From assembly GCA_021496925.1 (NCBI GenBank), contig CP053915.1, forward strand, positions 1 to 64,000: 64,000 nt of DNA. Reading direction: 5' to 3'. Below, piece after piece: positions 7,307 to 15,541 of the stretch. Every line of letters begins with the position of its first letter. Within the stretch, counting starts at the first letter, position 1. Position numbers and translations under genes: made by a program. The DNA is from Acidovorax sp. YS12. GTDB taxonomy: Bacteria > Pseudomonadota > Gammaproteobacteria > Burkholderiales > Burkholderiaceae_C. A model generated the notes under the pieces. The model was not told where the DNA came from, searched no databases, and worked only from the letters and a program-made list of their open reading frames with translations.

Positions 7307-8889
7307 ACATGCAAACCGAACAAGAGTTGCTGAGCCTGTGTATCGCCCTCATCGGAGAGCACAGTGGCCTGTCTGCGACCGAGCGCAAGCTCGCAAAAAT
7401 GGCATCGGCATCGCTGCTCAAATCGCAGTCCGTCAAGGCGATCCGCCAAGCTATCGCGCGCGGCGCCGATCCATTGGGCGATGCATTCTCGTTGATCCGC
7501 TCCGCCGCCGAACGGCGTGCCGCCGGTGCGGTCTACACACCAGCGCCGATCGTCCAATCCATGATGCGCTGGTTGACTAACCAAGGCACTCCGGCCCGCA
7601 TTGTTGATCCTGGGGCGGGTTCTGGACGGTTCATCTTGGCTGCAGGCGAAGCCTTCCCTGACGCACAGCTCGTGGCCGTTGAGATGGATCCGCTGGCCGC
7701 GTTGATGCTGCGCGCGAACCTGAGCGCACGTGGCTGGACCGAGCGGGCAACCGTGCTGGTCAAAGACTACCGTGAAATCAAGCTGCCCCGCTGTGCTGGC
7801 ATGACAGCCTTCATCGGCAATCCTCCTTACGTGCGCCATCACGATATCCCCGAGGGATGGAAAGCTTGGTATGCCTCCCATTTCGCAGGGTTCGGTATCA
7901 AGGCCAGCGCTTTGGCAGGTCTGCATCTGCATTTCTTCCTGCAAACGCGCCTGCTCGCCAAGATGGGCGACGTGGGTGCCTTCATCACTTCCTCCGAATG
8001 GATGGATGTGAACTATGGTTCGGCGCTGCGTCGGCTGCTGCTCACTGAATTGGGGGGAGTTGCCCTGCACGTGCTGGAACCAACGGTAGAGGCTTTCCCT
8101 GGCACGGCGACGACGGCTGCGATCACCGGTTTTCGTGTTGGGGAGACGACTGAGCCAGTGCGCGTGCGATCCGTCAATGAACTCAAGCAACTGAACGGAT
8201 TGACCAAGGGCACCGACGTTCCACGCGAGCGCCTGCACGCTGCGCCGCGCTGGTCGATCATCGTCCGCCCATCCGAGGCAGCCATGGCCGATGGCATCGA
8301 ACTGGGTGAATTGTTCCGCGTACATCGCGGTCAAGTCACGGGCGCGAACGGCATCTGGATCGCGGGCGAGCATGCGGAGAGCCTTCCAGATCGCGTCAAG
8401 CTGCCTGCCGTCACTAAGGCCAAGGACTTGATCCAGGCGGGTGCGCATCTGCACTCTGCCGAACTCCTGCGCCGCGTGATCGACCTACCGGCTGAACTGG
8501 ACGACTTCACCCAGGATGAGCGCCGGCGCATCAGCGCATTTCTTGCCTGGGCCAAGCTCAACGGTGCGGACCAGAGCTATATCGCGCAGCACCGCAAAGC
8601 GTGGTGGTCGGTCGGCCTCAAGGCGCCAGCACCGATCCTCTGTACCTATATGGCTCGCCGACCGCCTCAGTTCACACTCAACGCATGCGATGCGCGGCAC
8701 ATCAATATCGCGCACGGCCTCTACCCTCGGCAACCATTGGCTGATAACGTCATGGCCCGCCTCGTGGCATGGCTCAACACGAACATCAACACAGCGAACG
8801 GCAGAACCTATGCCGGTGGCTTGACCAAATTCGAGCCCAAGGAAATTGAACGCCTACGCATCCCTCGCCTGGAAACTCTCCCTGCATGA
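7303..8889 (+). CDS. N6-adenine DNA methyltransferase of a type II R-M system
   Basis: A 528-aa class I SAM-dependent methyltransferase. Motif I is DPGAGSGRF (residues 102-110), with an acidic residue ending strand 2 in VAVEMDP, and motif IV is NPPY (173-176), the signature of exocyclic-amino (adenine) methylation. The C-terminal half (about 290-528) should be the target-recognition domain. It would protect the host at the site cut by the adjacent endonuclease. Its ATG overlaps the regulator stop, and its stop overlaps the endonuclease start by ATGA, giving a tightly coupled three-gene operon. By its partner it is likely a XamI-type methylase (recognition GTCGAC in the characterised system). 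Confidence 0.88.
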   Translation: MNMQTEQELLSLCIALIGEHSGLSATERKLAKMASASLLKSQSVKAIRQAIARGADPLGDAFSLIRSAAERRAAGAVYTPAPIVQSMMRWLTNQGTPARIVDPGAGSGRFILAAGEAFPDAQLVAVEMDPLAALMLRANLSARGWTERATVLVKDYREIKLPRCAGMTAFIGNPPYVRHHDIPEGWKAWYASHFAGFGIKASALAGLHLHFFLQTRLLAKMGDVGAFITSSEWMDVNYGSALRRLLLTELGGVALHVLEPTVEAFPGTATTAAITGFRVGETTEPVRVRSVNELKQLNGLTKGTDVPRERLHAAPRWSIIVRPSEAAMADGIELGELFRVHRGQVTGANGIWIAGEHAESLPDRVKLPAVTKAKDLIQAGAHLHSAELLRRVIDLPAELDDFTQDERRRISAFLAWAKLNGADQSYIAQHRKAWWSVGLKAPAPILCTYMARRPPQFTLNACDARHINIAHGLYPRQPLADNVMARLVAWLNTNINTANGRTYAGGLTKFEPKEIERLRIPRLETLPA

Positions 8890-9803
8890 CCAGTACACCG
8901 CCCCGTTGGACAACTGAGCAACTGGCCGAGGACGCCGCCACTGCCGCCGCACACTTTCGGGCCGAGCGCTTGGCTATTTCCGATTCCTGGGAAACGCATT
9001 ACAAGCAAGCCCGTGGCAAGTTTGATCTGCTCTTCAAAAAGCTCAATGACCTCAATCAGGGAGCCATCACAGACGACAACCTTGCCGAGGCATATGGGCA
9101 GGGGCTCGGTGAAGCGCTTAGGTACTTGGCCGGTCCACCGATCTCCGATGACGATCTGCAAGTCATTGCCGATGTTGATTCGATCGCCCCAGGGGTCCTG
9201 AAGAAGAACCCCGAAGCGCTGCGCAAGGTCTTCGAGGTCATCGAACGCGTGATTGACCCGCAGCGGTTCCCGTGGATGAAGACCGGAAAGCCTCCGACGA
9301 CACAACAGCGTGAAGCTGCATTGCTGGCCTCGTCCGTGCTCCTGGCCGCGCAGCGCATCGCAACCGAGCGACGCAATGAAGGGAAGGACAACCAGGAAAC
9401 GAAGGTGAAGGACTACCTTCGCGATCTGGGCTTCACCGAGGCTCCAGCCGAGAAGATTCACACAATCGTCAGGGGGCCGCAGGCCATGCAGTTTTGCGCC
9501 GAATGCCAGCTCGGGGAGCGCAAGGCTGATGTCGTGGTGCGCTTGCATGACACGCGCCTATTGGCGATCGAGTGCAAGGTTTCGAACAGTGCTACCAATA
9601 GCGTCAAGCGGCTGAACAACGATGCGGCTGTTAAGGCCGAATACTGGATCAAGCAGTTTGGCGCAGCACAGGTGGTCCCTGCCGCTGTGCTGGCGGGCGT
9701 TTTCAAAGTGTTGAACTTGGAGCAGGCACAGGTGCGAGGGCTTTCGTTGTTCTGGTCACATGACCTTAAAAAGCTTGGTGCGTTCATCGCTTCAACGAAG
9801 TGA
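8886..9803 (+). CDS. XamI-like type II restriction endonuclease
   Basis: A 305-aa protein resembling the XamI restriction-endonuclease family. The catalytic region fits a PD-(D/E)XK nuclease: D215 in GERKADVVVRL and E229-C-K231 in LLAIECKVSNS, with E171 in an upstream helix. The following SVKRLNNDAAVKAEYW and GLSLFWSHDL blocks are what I recall from XamI relatives. If specificity is conserved it would cut GTCGAC, but this cannot be read from sequence. It is the last gene of the regulator-methylase-nuclease operon, overlapping the methylase by 4 nt, an order that delays nuclease synthesis until after the methylase. The gene looks intact. Confidence 0.8.
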   Translation: MTSTPPRWTTEQLAEDAATAAAHFRAERLAISDSWETHYKQARGKFDLLFKKLNDLNQGAITDDNLAEAYGQGLGEALRYLAGPPISDDDLQVIADVDSIAPGVLKKNPEALRKVFEVIERVIDPQRFPWMKTGKPPTTQQREAALLASSVLLAAQRIATERRNEGKDNQETKVKDYLRDLGFTEAPAEKIHTIVRGPQAMQFCAECQLGERKADVVVRLHDTRLLAIECKVSNSATNSVKRLNNDAAVKAEYWIKQFGAAQVVPAAVLAGVFKVLNLEQAQVRGLSLFWSHDLKKLGAFIASTK

Positions 9804-10062
9804 GCCGAAAGGGGGTGTGCTGCCAGGACACGTAACTTTCGTCGCGGATGCTTGGGAGGCTGTTCTAGGCTGGTTGCGGTCTTTTGGTCGATGCTCGGTG
9901 AGCGACCGCTTGCCGCCCTTCCTGCCCACAGGTTGCTTGGAATGGATGCCTAAAACATGCCTTTGAGAGGTTAGCTTACGCTGATGCGCGCCGCGGAAAT
10001 GACAGTACGCACGCAATTCAAGGCGGGCTTCCGCCACGCCAAGCCCGGGGCGACGGGTACTC
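9804..10062. other. intergenic stretch after the R-M operon
   Basis: No credible gene, and no hairpin with a T-run that I would call a terminator. It joins the R-M operon to the IS3 remnant and may contain scars of earlier insertions. Confidence 0.4.
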
Positions 10063-10184
10063 TCCGCGCTGCTCCTGCACCATCCTCACCGCGCGCTCAT
10101 GCACCTCAGGCGAGAACTTGTTTGTCTTCTTCATGGCTCAATCCTCTCAGAGTGTTGAGCTTCCGCAAAAACCGGGGCGATTCA
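10063..10184 (-). mobile_element. truncated IS3-family remnant (inverted)
   Basis: Read on the minus strand, this is the left end of an IS3 element. A 26-bp end at 10159-10184 differs from the end of the intact IS3 copy at 21093-21118 at about four positions. It is followed by the same leader and the first part of orfA (MKKTNKFSPEVHERAVRMV). The match stops near 10063 after about 120 bp. It lies in opposite orientation to the intact copy, just left of the Druantia-like operon. It is a relic of a related, not identical, element. Confidence 0.8.
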
Positions 10185-10370
10185 CGACTGTGATGAACGC
10201 ATGACTTCGCATGGAAGAGGGAGGGAGGCGTTGCCGAAGTCTTCGACCGCTGCCATTGACTTCAGAGCGCTTTGGCGATAACCCGTAGAGGTCCCCTTAA
10301 TAGTCCTATGACAGGATATTGAGCGGTTACTATAAAGTCCGCGCCAATTGAGGCGACGGCGAGAACAACG
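10185..10370. promoter_or_regulatory. upstream region of the Druantia-like operon
   Basis: About 190 nt between the IS3 remnant and the DruA-like gene. It is AT-richer than its surroundings and contains TATAAA at about 10330, a plausible -10 hexamer, but without a well-placed -35. The operon promoter should lie here; I cannot assign it precisely. Confidence 0.35.
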
Positions 10371-11582
10371 ATGACAGTTAAGAGAGCAGCAGCTGCATTT
10401 ACGCCTGAGGCCCGCATCAAGCGACACCTTCGGCAGCACTTGGCAGACCTTGGTTTCACTAAGGACGAGAGTGGTGCGCTCACCCTGCCCGATGACTCCA
10501 AGGACACCGTTCGCGCTTTGCATCGCAAGCAGCGAGAGGACAAGGCTTCAAAAAATTCGTCCTTTGTCGCGCGATTCCTGCCGAGCCTGCGACAGTACTT
10601 CGCTTCGGGCGCAGACTTAGAACCCGAAAAAATCCGGCCGAAGCTGCAGTTGGTCACGGGAGATGGATTGGAGGCTCGTCTCTTCAGGCTTGCCGCTCTT
10701 ACTTGGTCCGTTCCCGTGTCCGCTGGCTTTGGCCGCCGAATGCGATATCTCGTCTGGGACGAAAACAACGGAAAACTGATTGGCATTTTCGCTATCGGCG
10801 ACCCCGTCTACAACATGGGCGTCCGGGATGACCACATCGGTTGGACCGTCAAGGACCGTGAGAAACGGCTAGTCAATCTCATGGACGCGTACGTGCTTGG
10901 CGCCGTCCCACCGTACAACATGTTGCTCGGAGGAAAGCTTGTGGCTTGCCTCATCCGAACACGCGATGTGTATGACGACTTCCGCGCGCGGTATGGTGGA
11001 ACAGAGGGCATCATCTCTGGCGCGGCGAAGAACGCACGGCTGGTCGCCGTTACCACCTCTTCTTCAATGGGGAGGTCGGCCGTCTACAACCGGTTGAAGC
11101 TTGGCGAGACCTCGTACTTCAGTTCGATTGGATACACCGGCGGATGGGGGCATTTCCACATCCCTGACGACCTGTTTGAGGAGATGCGGAGCTACCTTCG
11201 AGGAATCGACCATGGATATGCGGATATGCATACCTTTGGCGAGGGGCCGAACTGGCGGCTGCGAACGGTACGCGCGGCACTCAACGCATTGGGATTCAAG
11301 GAAGACATCCTGAAGCACGGCATTCACCGCGAAGTATTCCTTTGTGAGACCGTAGGCAACAGCTTTGACATGTTGAAGGGAGCGGCGAAACGCCCAAAAC
11401 TCGATGGCCTTCTTTCGGTGAACCAAGTCGGAGAGCTCGCTGTCCAGAGATGGATGATTGGCCGAGCTGGGCGTCGGCCTGAATACAGGGCGTGGAGCAA
11501 TACCAGTCTCGGCGACCTCATACACCAAGGGTCAGTCACCGCCGCGGTTGAAGTGGGCGTGAGCAAAACAGAGAGCGCCTAG
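10371..11582 (+). CDS. druA: DruA-like DUF4338 protein of a Druantia-type defence operon
   Basis: A 403-aa protein of the DUF4338 type, the family of DruA in Druantia anti-phage systems. The matching features are GRRMRYLVWDENNGKLIGIFAIGDPVYNMGVRDDHIGWT, the VPPYNMLLGGKLVACL block and the VTTSSSMGRSAVYNRLKLG segment. The domain covers nearly the whole protein after a basic N-terminal helix. It is the first gene of a four-gene operon that ends with a DUF1998 helicase, with 14 nt to the next gene. Presence of DUF4338 together with a DruE-like helicase is the hallmark of type I Druantia. Its biochemical role is not established. Lower GC than the core supports transfer. Confidence 0.85.
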   Translation: MTVKRAAAAFTPEARIKRHLRQHLADLGFTKDESGALTLPDDSKDTVRALHRKQREDKASKNSSFVARFLPSLRQYFASGADLEPEKIRPKLQLVTGDGLEARLFRLAALTWSVPVSAGFGRRMRYLVWDENNGKLIGIFAIGDPVYNMGVRDDHIGWTVKDREKRLVNLMDAYVLGAVPPYNMLLGGKLVACLIRTRDVYDDFRARYGGTEGIISGAAKNARLVAVTTSSSMGRSAVYNRLKLGETSYFSSIGYTGGWGHFHIPDDLFEEMRSYLRGIDHGYADMHTFGEGPNWRLRTVRAALNALGFKEDILKHGIHREVFLCETVGNSFDMLKGAAKRPKLDGLLSVNQVGELAVQRWMIGRAGRRPEYRAWSNTSLGDLIHQGSVTAAVEVGVSKTESA

Positions 11583-11596
11583 CGCCAGGCCGTCGC

Positions 11597-14449
11597 ATGA
11601 AGTCCACGTTCTTGGAAGGTCTGCAAGCGAAGCTTGAGCGCCATTTTGAGCGGCTTGCGTCGGAGCGGCGGGACGTTGGGCTTCCTCTATTCGCACTCGA
11701 GCACGGCCTCGACAAGGAGCAGGTTTCAGAGCTCGGGGTCGGCCTACGTCGGCATATCGCGTTTGGGAATCGGCTTAATCCCATCTGGCTCGTTTGTGTG
11801 GTCTATGCGACAGAGATGGGCTACAACTTCGACGGCGAGGAATACTGGCAGTCCTTTGAGCGCCGGACGCCGCAATGGAAGCAAGAAATTGGTCGTCGAA
11901 ACCTGTTGCGCAGCTTCTTTGAGAGATTTGGAGCCAAATTTGGAGGGGTATCTCCTTCGGGTCCTTGGGCTCGGCAGTTCTCCATCATCGCTTGGCCGAT
12001 TACGCACGCTGTGCTACCAAAAGACCTCCAATCGCAGATGGCGCGAACTCTGTTCGAGTCACGGCATGAAATTGCAGAAGCTGCAGACCGTTCGGCATCT
12101 GTTCTAGGAGCACTGGTGGCGCGCTGCGCCGAGTGGCCGTCCTCTCGGTTCCGGAACTTCCTCGAGCAAGAAGAGTTGACGGGCCATATCGCTAGGGCTC
12201 TGCTCTTTCCAGATGACGATGACTTGGATGCGGTACTGACGACGAAGACGCAAGCTCGCATCATTGCTGACCTTGAAGCGTCTTGGGAGGCAAAGTCCTG
12301 GCTGAGGGAGGCCAGGAAGGTCGCAGGTGAAGTACGCATTCGCCTGATGTTTCGGCGAGCGGCCGACGTCTTGAAAGGGCGCAGACCGGACGGTCTAGAC
12401 CCACGGGAGTCTGCAGAGGTTGCCTGCGTGACGCCCAAGGTGCTCTTGAGAAATCAGGCCGGCAAGTGGCAGGCGTTCGTGGAAATTCCGACATTCTCTG
12501 GATGGGCCCGGTCAAATCAACGTATTGACGGATTTGTCCGCCGCTCGCGATGCAAGGTCGCCGGAGGGGAGGACATTTGGCGGAGCAAGCGTTGGTTGCT
12601 TTTCGGCGCGCAACAGTGCCGAGTCCTTGAGTGGCCGAATGCTGGAGCCTCCTGGCTTAGATTTGAAGAGTGGGAGGAAGGGACGGTCCACGCAATTGAT
12701 GATGTGTGTCGAGTCCAACCCAAGCCTTGGCTCTTCAAAGTTGATGACGACGGATGCGCCTTTCAAGCAAAGTGGAAGAGCGTCCGGCCCGGTTCAAAGT
12801 ACCTTGTCATCCATTCGTCGATGTATGAGGAATGTGAGCATCTGTCCCCAGTTCCAATGGATGTCAAAGGAGGGTTCGGATACCTCCTAAGTGTTCCGGC
12901 CCAAGCCACCGATTCCTCGAGCAAATGCCTCAGTCTGTTAGGGCTTTCAACTGCAAGAATGCTAAAGGTCTGGCCGGCCGGGCTACCTCCACTTGGCTTT
13001 GGCCGTGACGACCTCCTCGAATGGGCTGAACAACATCCGCTCACGCTCGGCATCGAGCACGACGAGACATGCGAGTCGTTCACGTTGCAATTGGACGGCA
13101 AGAGCTCGGCATTCATAACCGGGGGACGCAAGGTCTCGTTCGTTGGGCTCGGAAAGCTCGCAGTCGGCGTTCATCAGGTCACCGTCGCGGCGTCATATAG
13201 AGCACCACAGGCAAAGGCCCATGTACGGACCCAAACGAGCCAGCGAGGGTTCTCTATCGTCGTCCGCCCCCCCGTCTCCGGCACAAGCAGTCGTGTCCAT
13301 GCGCCCGTCTTGGTTGTGGCAACGGACCCCCATGAGCCTAGTCTGGATTCAATAATGTCAGGTGCTGCTGCGTGCACCGTTCATGGGCCACGCGGGATGG
13401 CGGTCGATTTTCATTTGAAGCTACAAAGCGGCTCTGGTGATGCCATCCACAGTGAGTTTCTCGGAACGTTGACGCTGCCGGTGAATCAGTCGGACTGGGG
13501 TCAATTGGTTAAGCGTCGCGACCATACTGACGTAGTCAATGAGGTCTATTTCAAGGCAAACGCTGGACTGCTGGTTGTGGATGCGCATGCCCTCGGCAAA
13601 GCTAGCATCGCCCTCAAGCACACTATGTCACCCGTCCGTTGGCACGTTTCTCGGGTATCGAAGCGAGTCCGGCTGAGCGTCGTTGATGATACGGACCACT
13701 CCCACCCTGTCCATGCGTATCGCGCCTGCTTTCAGCGACCTTCGTGCAGAAGCGACTCGTGGGATGGAGTGCACGAGCTCGATGTTGAAGGTGATGGCGG
13801 CCTCTATGTCGTATCGGTAAATGGCCACCGAAGCTCGGTTGTAGTCAATGCCCCGCCCGCCAAACTATCCTGGGACGACTGGACGCACAGTGCTCCAAAG
13901 CTGTCGGCCCACCTTACCTGCGCCCAAGAAGTTGGCGAGCTTCTCTGCTGGATTCGAGACTGGACGGACGCTAGGCTTGTTGGACCGCTTGCTGAGCACC
14001 GCCGAAACTCGGTTTTACGGGAGATGCACCGCCAACTCGTCGCCTCAATGTGCGATGTAGCGTGGTCACGGCTAGAACTGAATTTCCTGGACTCGAGCGG
14101 TTCAACCGAGGCGCAAGAGTCGCTTGAAGCATCTGTATGGCGTGGACACAACCCTTCCTTCGCCATCGGCATTGGGCGGAACGCGCGGTCCATCATCACG
14201 GATTCATTGGACGAGACCTGCGAGAAGTTTTTGCAACATGTAGGTCCATACTCAATTTGCAGCGACCAGCGCCTTTGCAAGTTAGCGCTCCGGATGGCCG
14301 TGGCCCCTCATCGATTTGCGGACTGGGCGGGCAGCGGGGCGTGCGCGCAGATTGACGAATTGGTCAATCAGAAGACCTTGCTCAAGGCTGCCCGCCTTCT
14401 AGCTTTGCTTAACGGTCCGCGTCGCCTGCTCGCTGCTCGGAACTGGTGA
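11597..14449 (+). CDS. large uncharacterised protein of the Druantia-like operon
   Basis: A 950-aa protein I cannot place in a family. It looks cytosolic, with no signal peptide or membrane segment, and shows no Walker motif or nuclease motif that I can see. The first 200 residues are helix-rich (NRLNPIWLVCVVYATEMGYNFDGEEYW, FSIIAWPITHAVLPKDLQ). Residues about 290-800 alternate short strands, suggesting several beta-sandwich or barrel domains. The last 120 residues are helical again. It occupies the place of DruB/DruC between the DruA-like and DruE-like genes and may be a scaffold or sensor for the helicase. A relationship to DruB, DruC or the type III protein DruH is possible but unproved. 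It starts 14 nt after the DruA-like stop. Confidence 0.75.
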   Translation: MKSTFLEGLQAKLERHFERLASERRDVGLPLFALEHGLDKEQVSELGVGLRRHIAFGNRLNPIWLVCVVYATEMGYNFDGEEYWQSFERRTPQWKQEIGRRNLLRSFFERFGAKFGGVSPSGPWARQFSIIAWPITHAVLPKDLQSQMARTLFESRHEIAEAADRSASVLGALVARCAEWPSSRFRNFLEQEELTGHIARALLFPDDDDLDAVLTTKTQARIIADLEASWEAKSWLREARKVAGEVRIRLMFRRAADVLKGRRPDGLDPRESAEVACVTPKVLLRNQAGKWQAFVEIPTFSGWARSNQRIDGFVRRSRCKVAGGEDIWRSKRWLLFGAQQCRVLEWPNAGASWLRFEEWEEGTVHAIDDVCRVQPKPWLFKVDDDGCAFQAKWKSVRPGSKYLVIHSSMYEECEHLSPVPMDVKGGFGYLLSVPAQATDSSSKCLSLLGLSTARMLKVWPAGLPPLGFGRDDLLEWAEQHPLTLGIEHDETCESFTLQLDGKSSAFITGGRKVSFVGLGKLAVGVHQVTVAASYRAPQAKAHVRTQTSQRGFSIVVRPPVSGTSSRVHAPVLVVATDPHEPSLDSIMSGAAACTVHGPRGMAVDFHLKLQSGSGDAIHSEFLGTLTLPVNQSDWGQLVKRRDHTDVVNEVYFKANAGLLVVDAHALGKASIALKHTMSPVRWHVSRVSKRVRLSVVDDTDHSHPVHAYRACFQRPSCRSDSWDGVHELDVEGDGGLYVVSVNGHRSSVVVNAPPAKLSWDDWTHSAPKLSAHLTCAQEVGELLCWIRDWTDARLVGPLAEHRRNSVLREMHRQLVASMCDVAWSRLELNFLDSSGSTEAQESLEASVWRGHNPSFAIGIGRNARSIITDSLDETCEKFLQHVGPYSICSDQRLCKLALRMAVAPHRFADWAGSGACAQIDELVNQKTLLKAARLLALLNGPRRLLAARNW

Positions 14450-14453
14450 ACAA

Positions 14454-15530
14454 ATGACCATGACCTTGCTGACTGCAGACGCGGTTGTCGCGGAGGCGAG
14501 AAAGGGACTCGGCCTCCCGGCCGTCGCCGCAAGCGTCGCGGTAGACGACACCTTGCTTGCTCAGGTACTTCGGGCGGTAGCGTGGTCGCATTGTCCTTGT
14601 CAGCCCTTCATCCTTATGAGAGAGGCTGAGCGCCATTTGAACGGGCTAGTTCCGCCTGCGACGGATTTGGCAGACAGACTTTCCGCAGTCCTCGAGGCAC
14701 TCATCGCGACTGGAGACCTTGTCGAACCGGGTCAGGTCACGCAGGCTGAATTCTTCTCACGTGGAGTCCTGTTCCCTGCGCCTCCATCGTTCGCGATGCT
14801 CTCTCAGGATGTAGCCCAACTTTTCGGGCTCGCGAATGAGGGGGGTTGGGGCGGCCTTCCTGACCTACATGGCCGCGTCGGCTATGACGGGGCATCGCAG
14901 CGCATCGTGGCAAAGCCTGGGGAAGAGCTTGCTGCCAAGCTACGCGCAGCGGGGCTGCGCGAGTTGTCAGTCAAGGCATGGCTGAAGGAGCCGCCAGCCG
15001 TCTCCGCCGCTGACCTGCTTTCTGCGGCGTTGGCGAAGATGAAGCTGGCCGAGCCTGGAGATGCCATCGGCGCTGACATGGAGGTCTTCGTGGCGGGCGG
15101 CGGCATCTATTCGAAGTGTTGGGTGCGGCCGTCGTGCCAGTCGGGCAACTTCATCGCGAAGCGGGCAAAGGCCTTTGGCGCTGCACAATGGATGTTAGTC
15201 TCACTTGACGCCGGGCGGCCCCTGCGCCTTGCGCACCTGCCATCGCCGGGAAGTTCATTGCGTGCGTGCGACGAAGCTTGGCGCCTTCAACTCGCCAAGG
15301 ACGCGGTTGACGGAAGGCCACAGGCGTTCCGCCTGACCTTGCTGGGCAAAGTCGCCCACTTCGATTTGACGTTCCCAATTCCGCAGTGGGCGCATCGCCG
15401 CATGCTGGCGTTCGGCCGGCAAGTACCAAGTCGAAAGTGCATCTGCAGTTACGACATTTCAGAGGGCCTGGTGGCCGAAGCCTCGAGCTTTCTGGAGCGG
15501 CAGCTCTGGATGAAAAAGACAACGAGTTGA
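14454..15530 (+). CDS. 358-aa uncharacterised protein of the Druantia-like operon
   Basis: An unrecognised 358-aa protein, 4 nt after the preceding gene and 11 nt before the helicase start, so surely co-expressed. The N-terminal half is helical (LLAQVLRAVAWSHCPCQPFILMREAERHL, AVLEALIATGDLV) and resembles a winged-helix arrangement that could bind DNA. The C-terminal half (about 200-340) has strands and tryptophans and no visible catalytic motif. By position it corresponds to DruD of type I Druantia; that equivalence is inferred from gene order only. The ATG at 14454 is supported by spacing; MTMTLL offers a second ATG two codons on. Confidence 0.72.
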   Translation: MTMTLLTADAVVAEARKGLGLPAVAASVAVDDTLLAQVLRAVAWSHCPCQPFILMREAERHLNGLVPPATDLADRLSAVLEALIATGDLVEPGQVTQAEFFSRGVLFPAPPSFAMLSQDVAQLFGLANEGGWGGLPDLHGRVGYDGASQRIVAKPGEELAAKLRAAGLRELSVKAWLKEPPAVSAADLLSAALAKMKLAEPGDAIGADMEVFVAGGGIYSKCWVRPSCQSGNFIAKRAKAFGAAQWMLVSLDAGRPLRLAHLPSPGSSLRACDEAWRLQLAKDAVDGRPQAFRLTLLGKVAHFDLTFPIPQWAHRRMLAFGRQVPSRKCICSYDISEGLVAEASSFLERQLWMKKTTS

Positions 15531-15541
15531 GGGAGAGCGCA

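Noticed and set aside
6955..8454. 499-aa minus-strand frame over the methylase gene
   Set aside because: Antisense of a well-supported methyltransferase with intact motifs.
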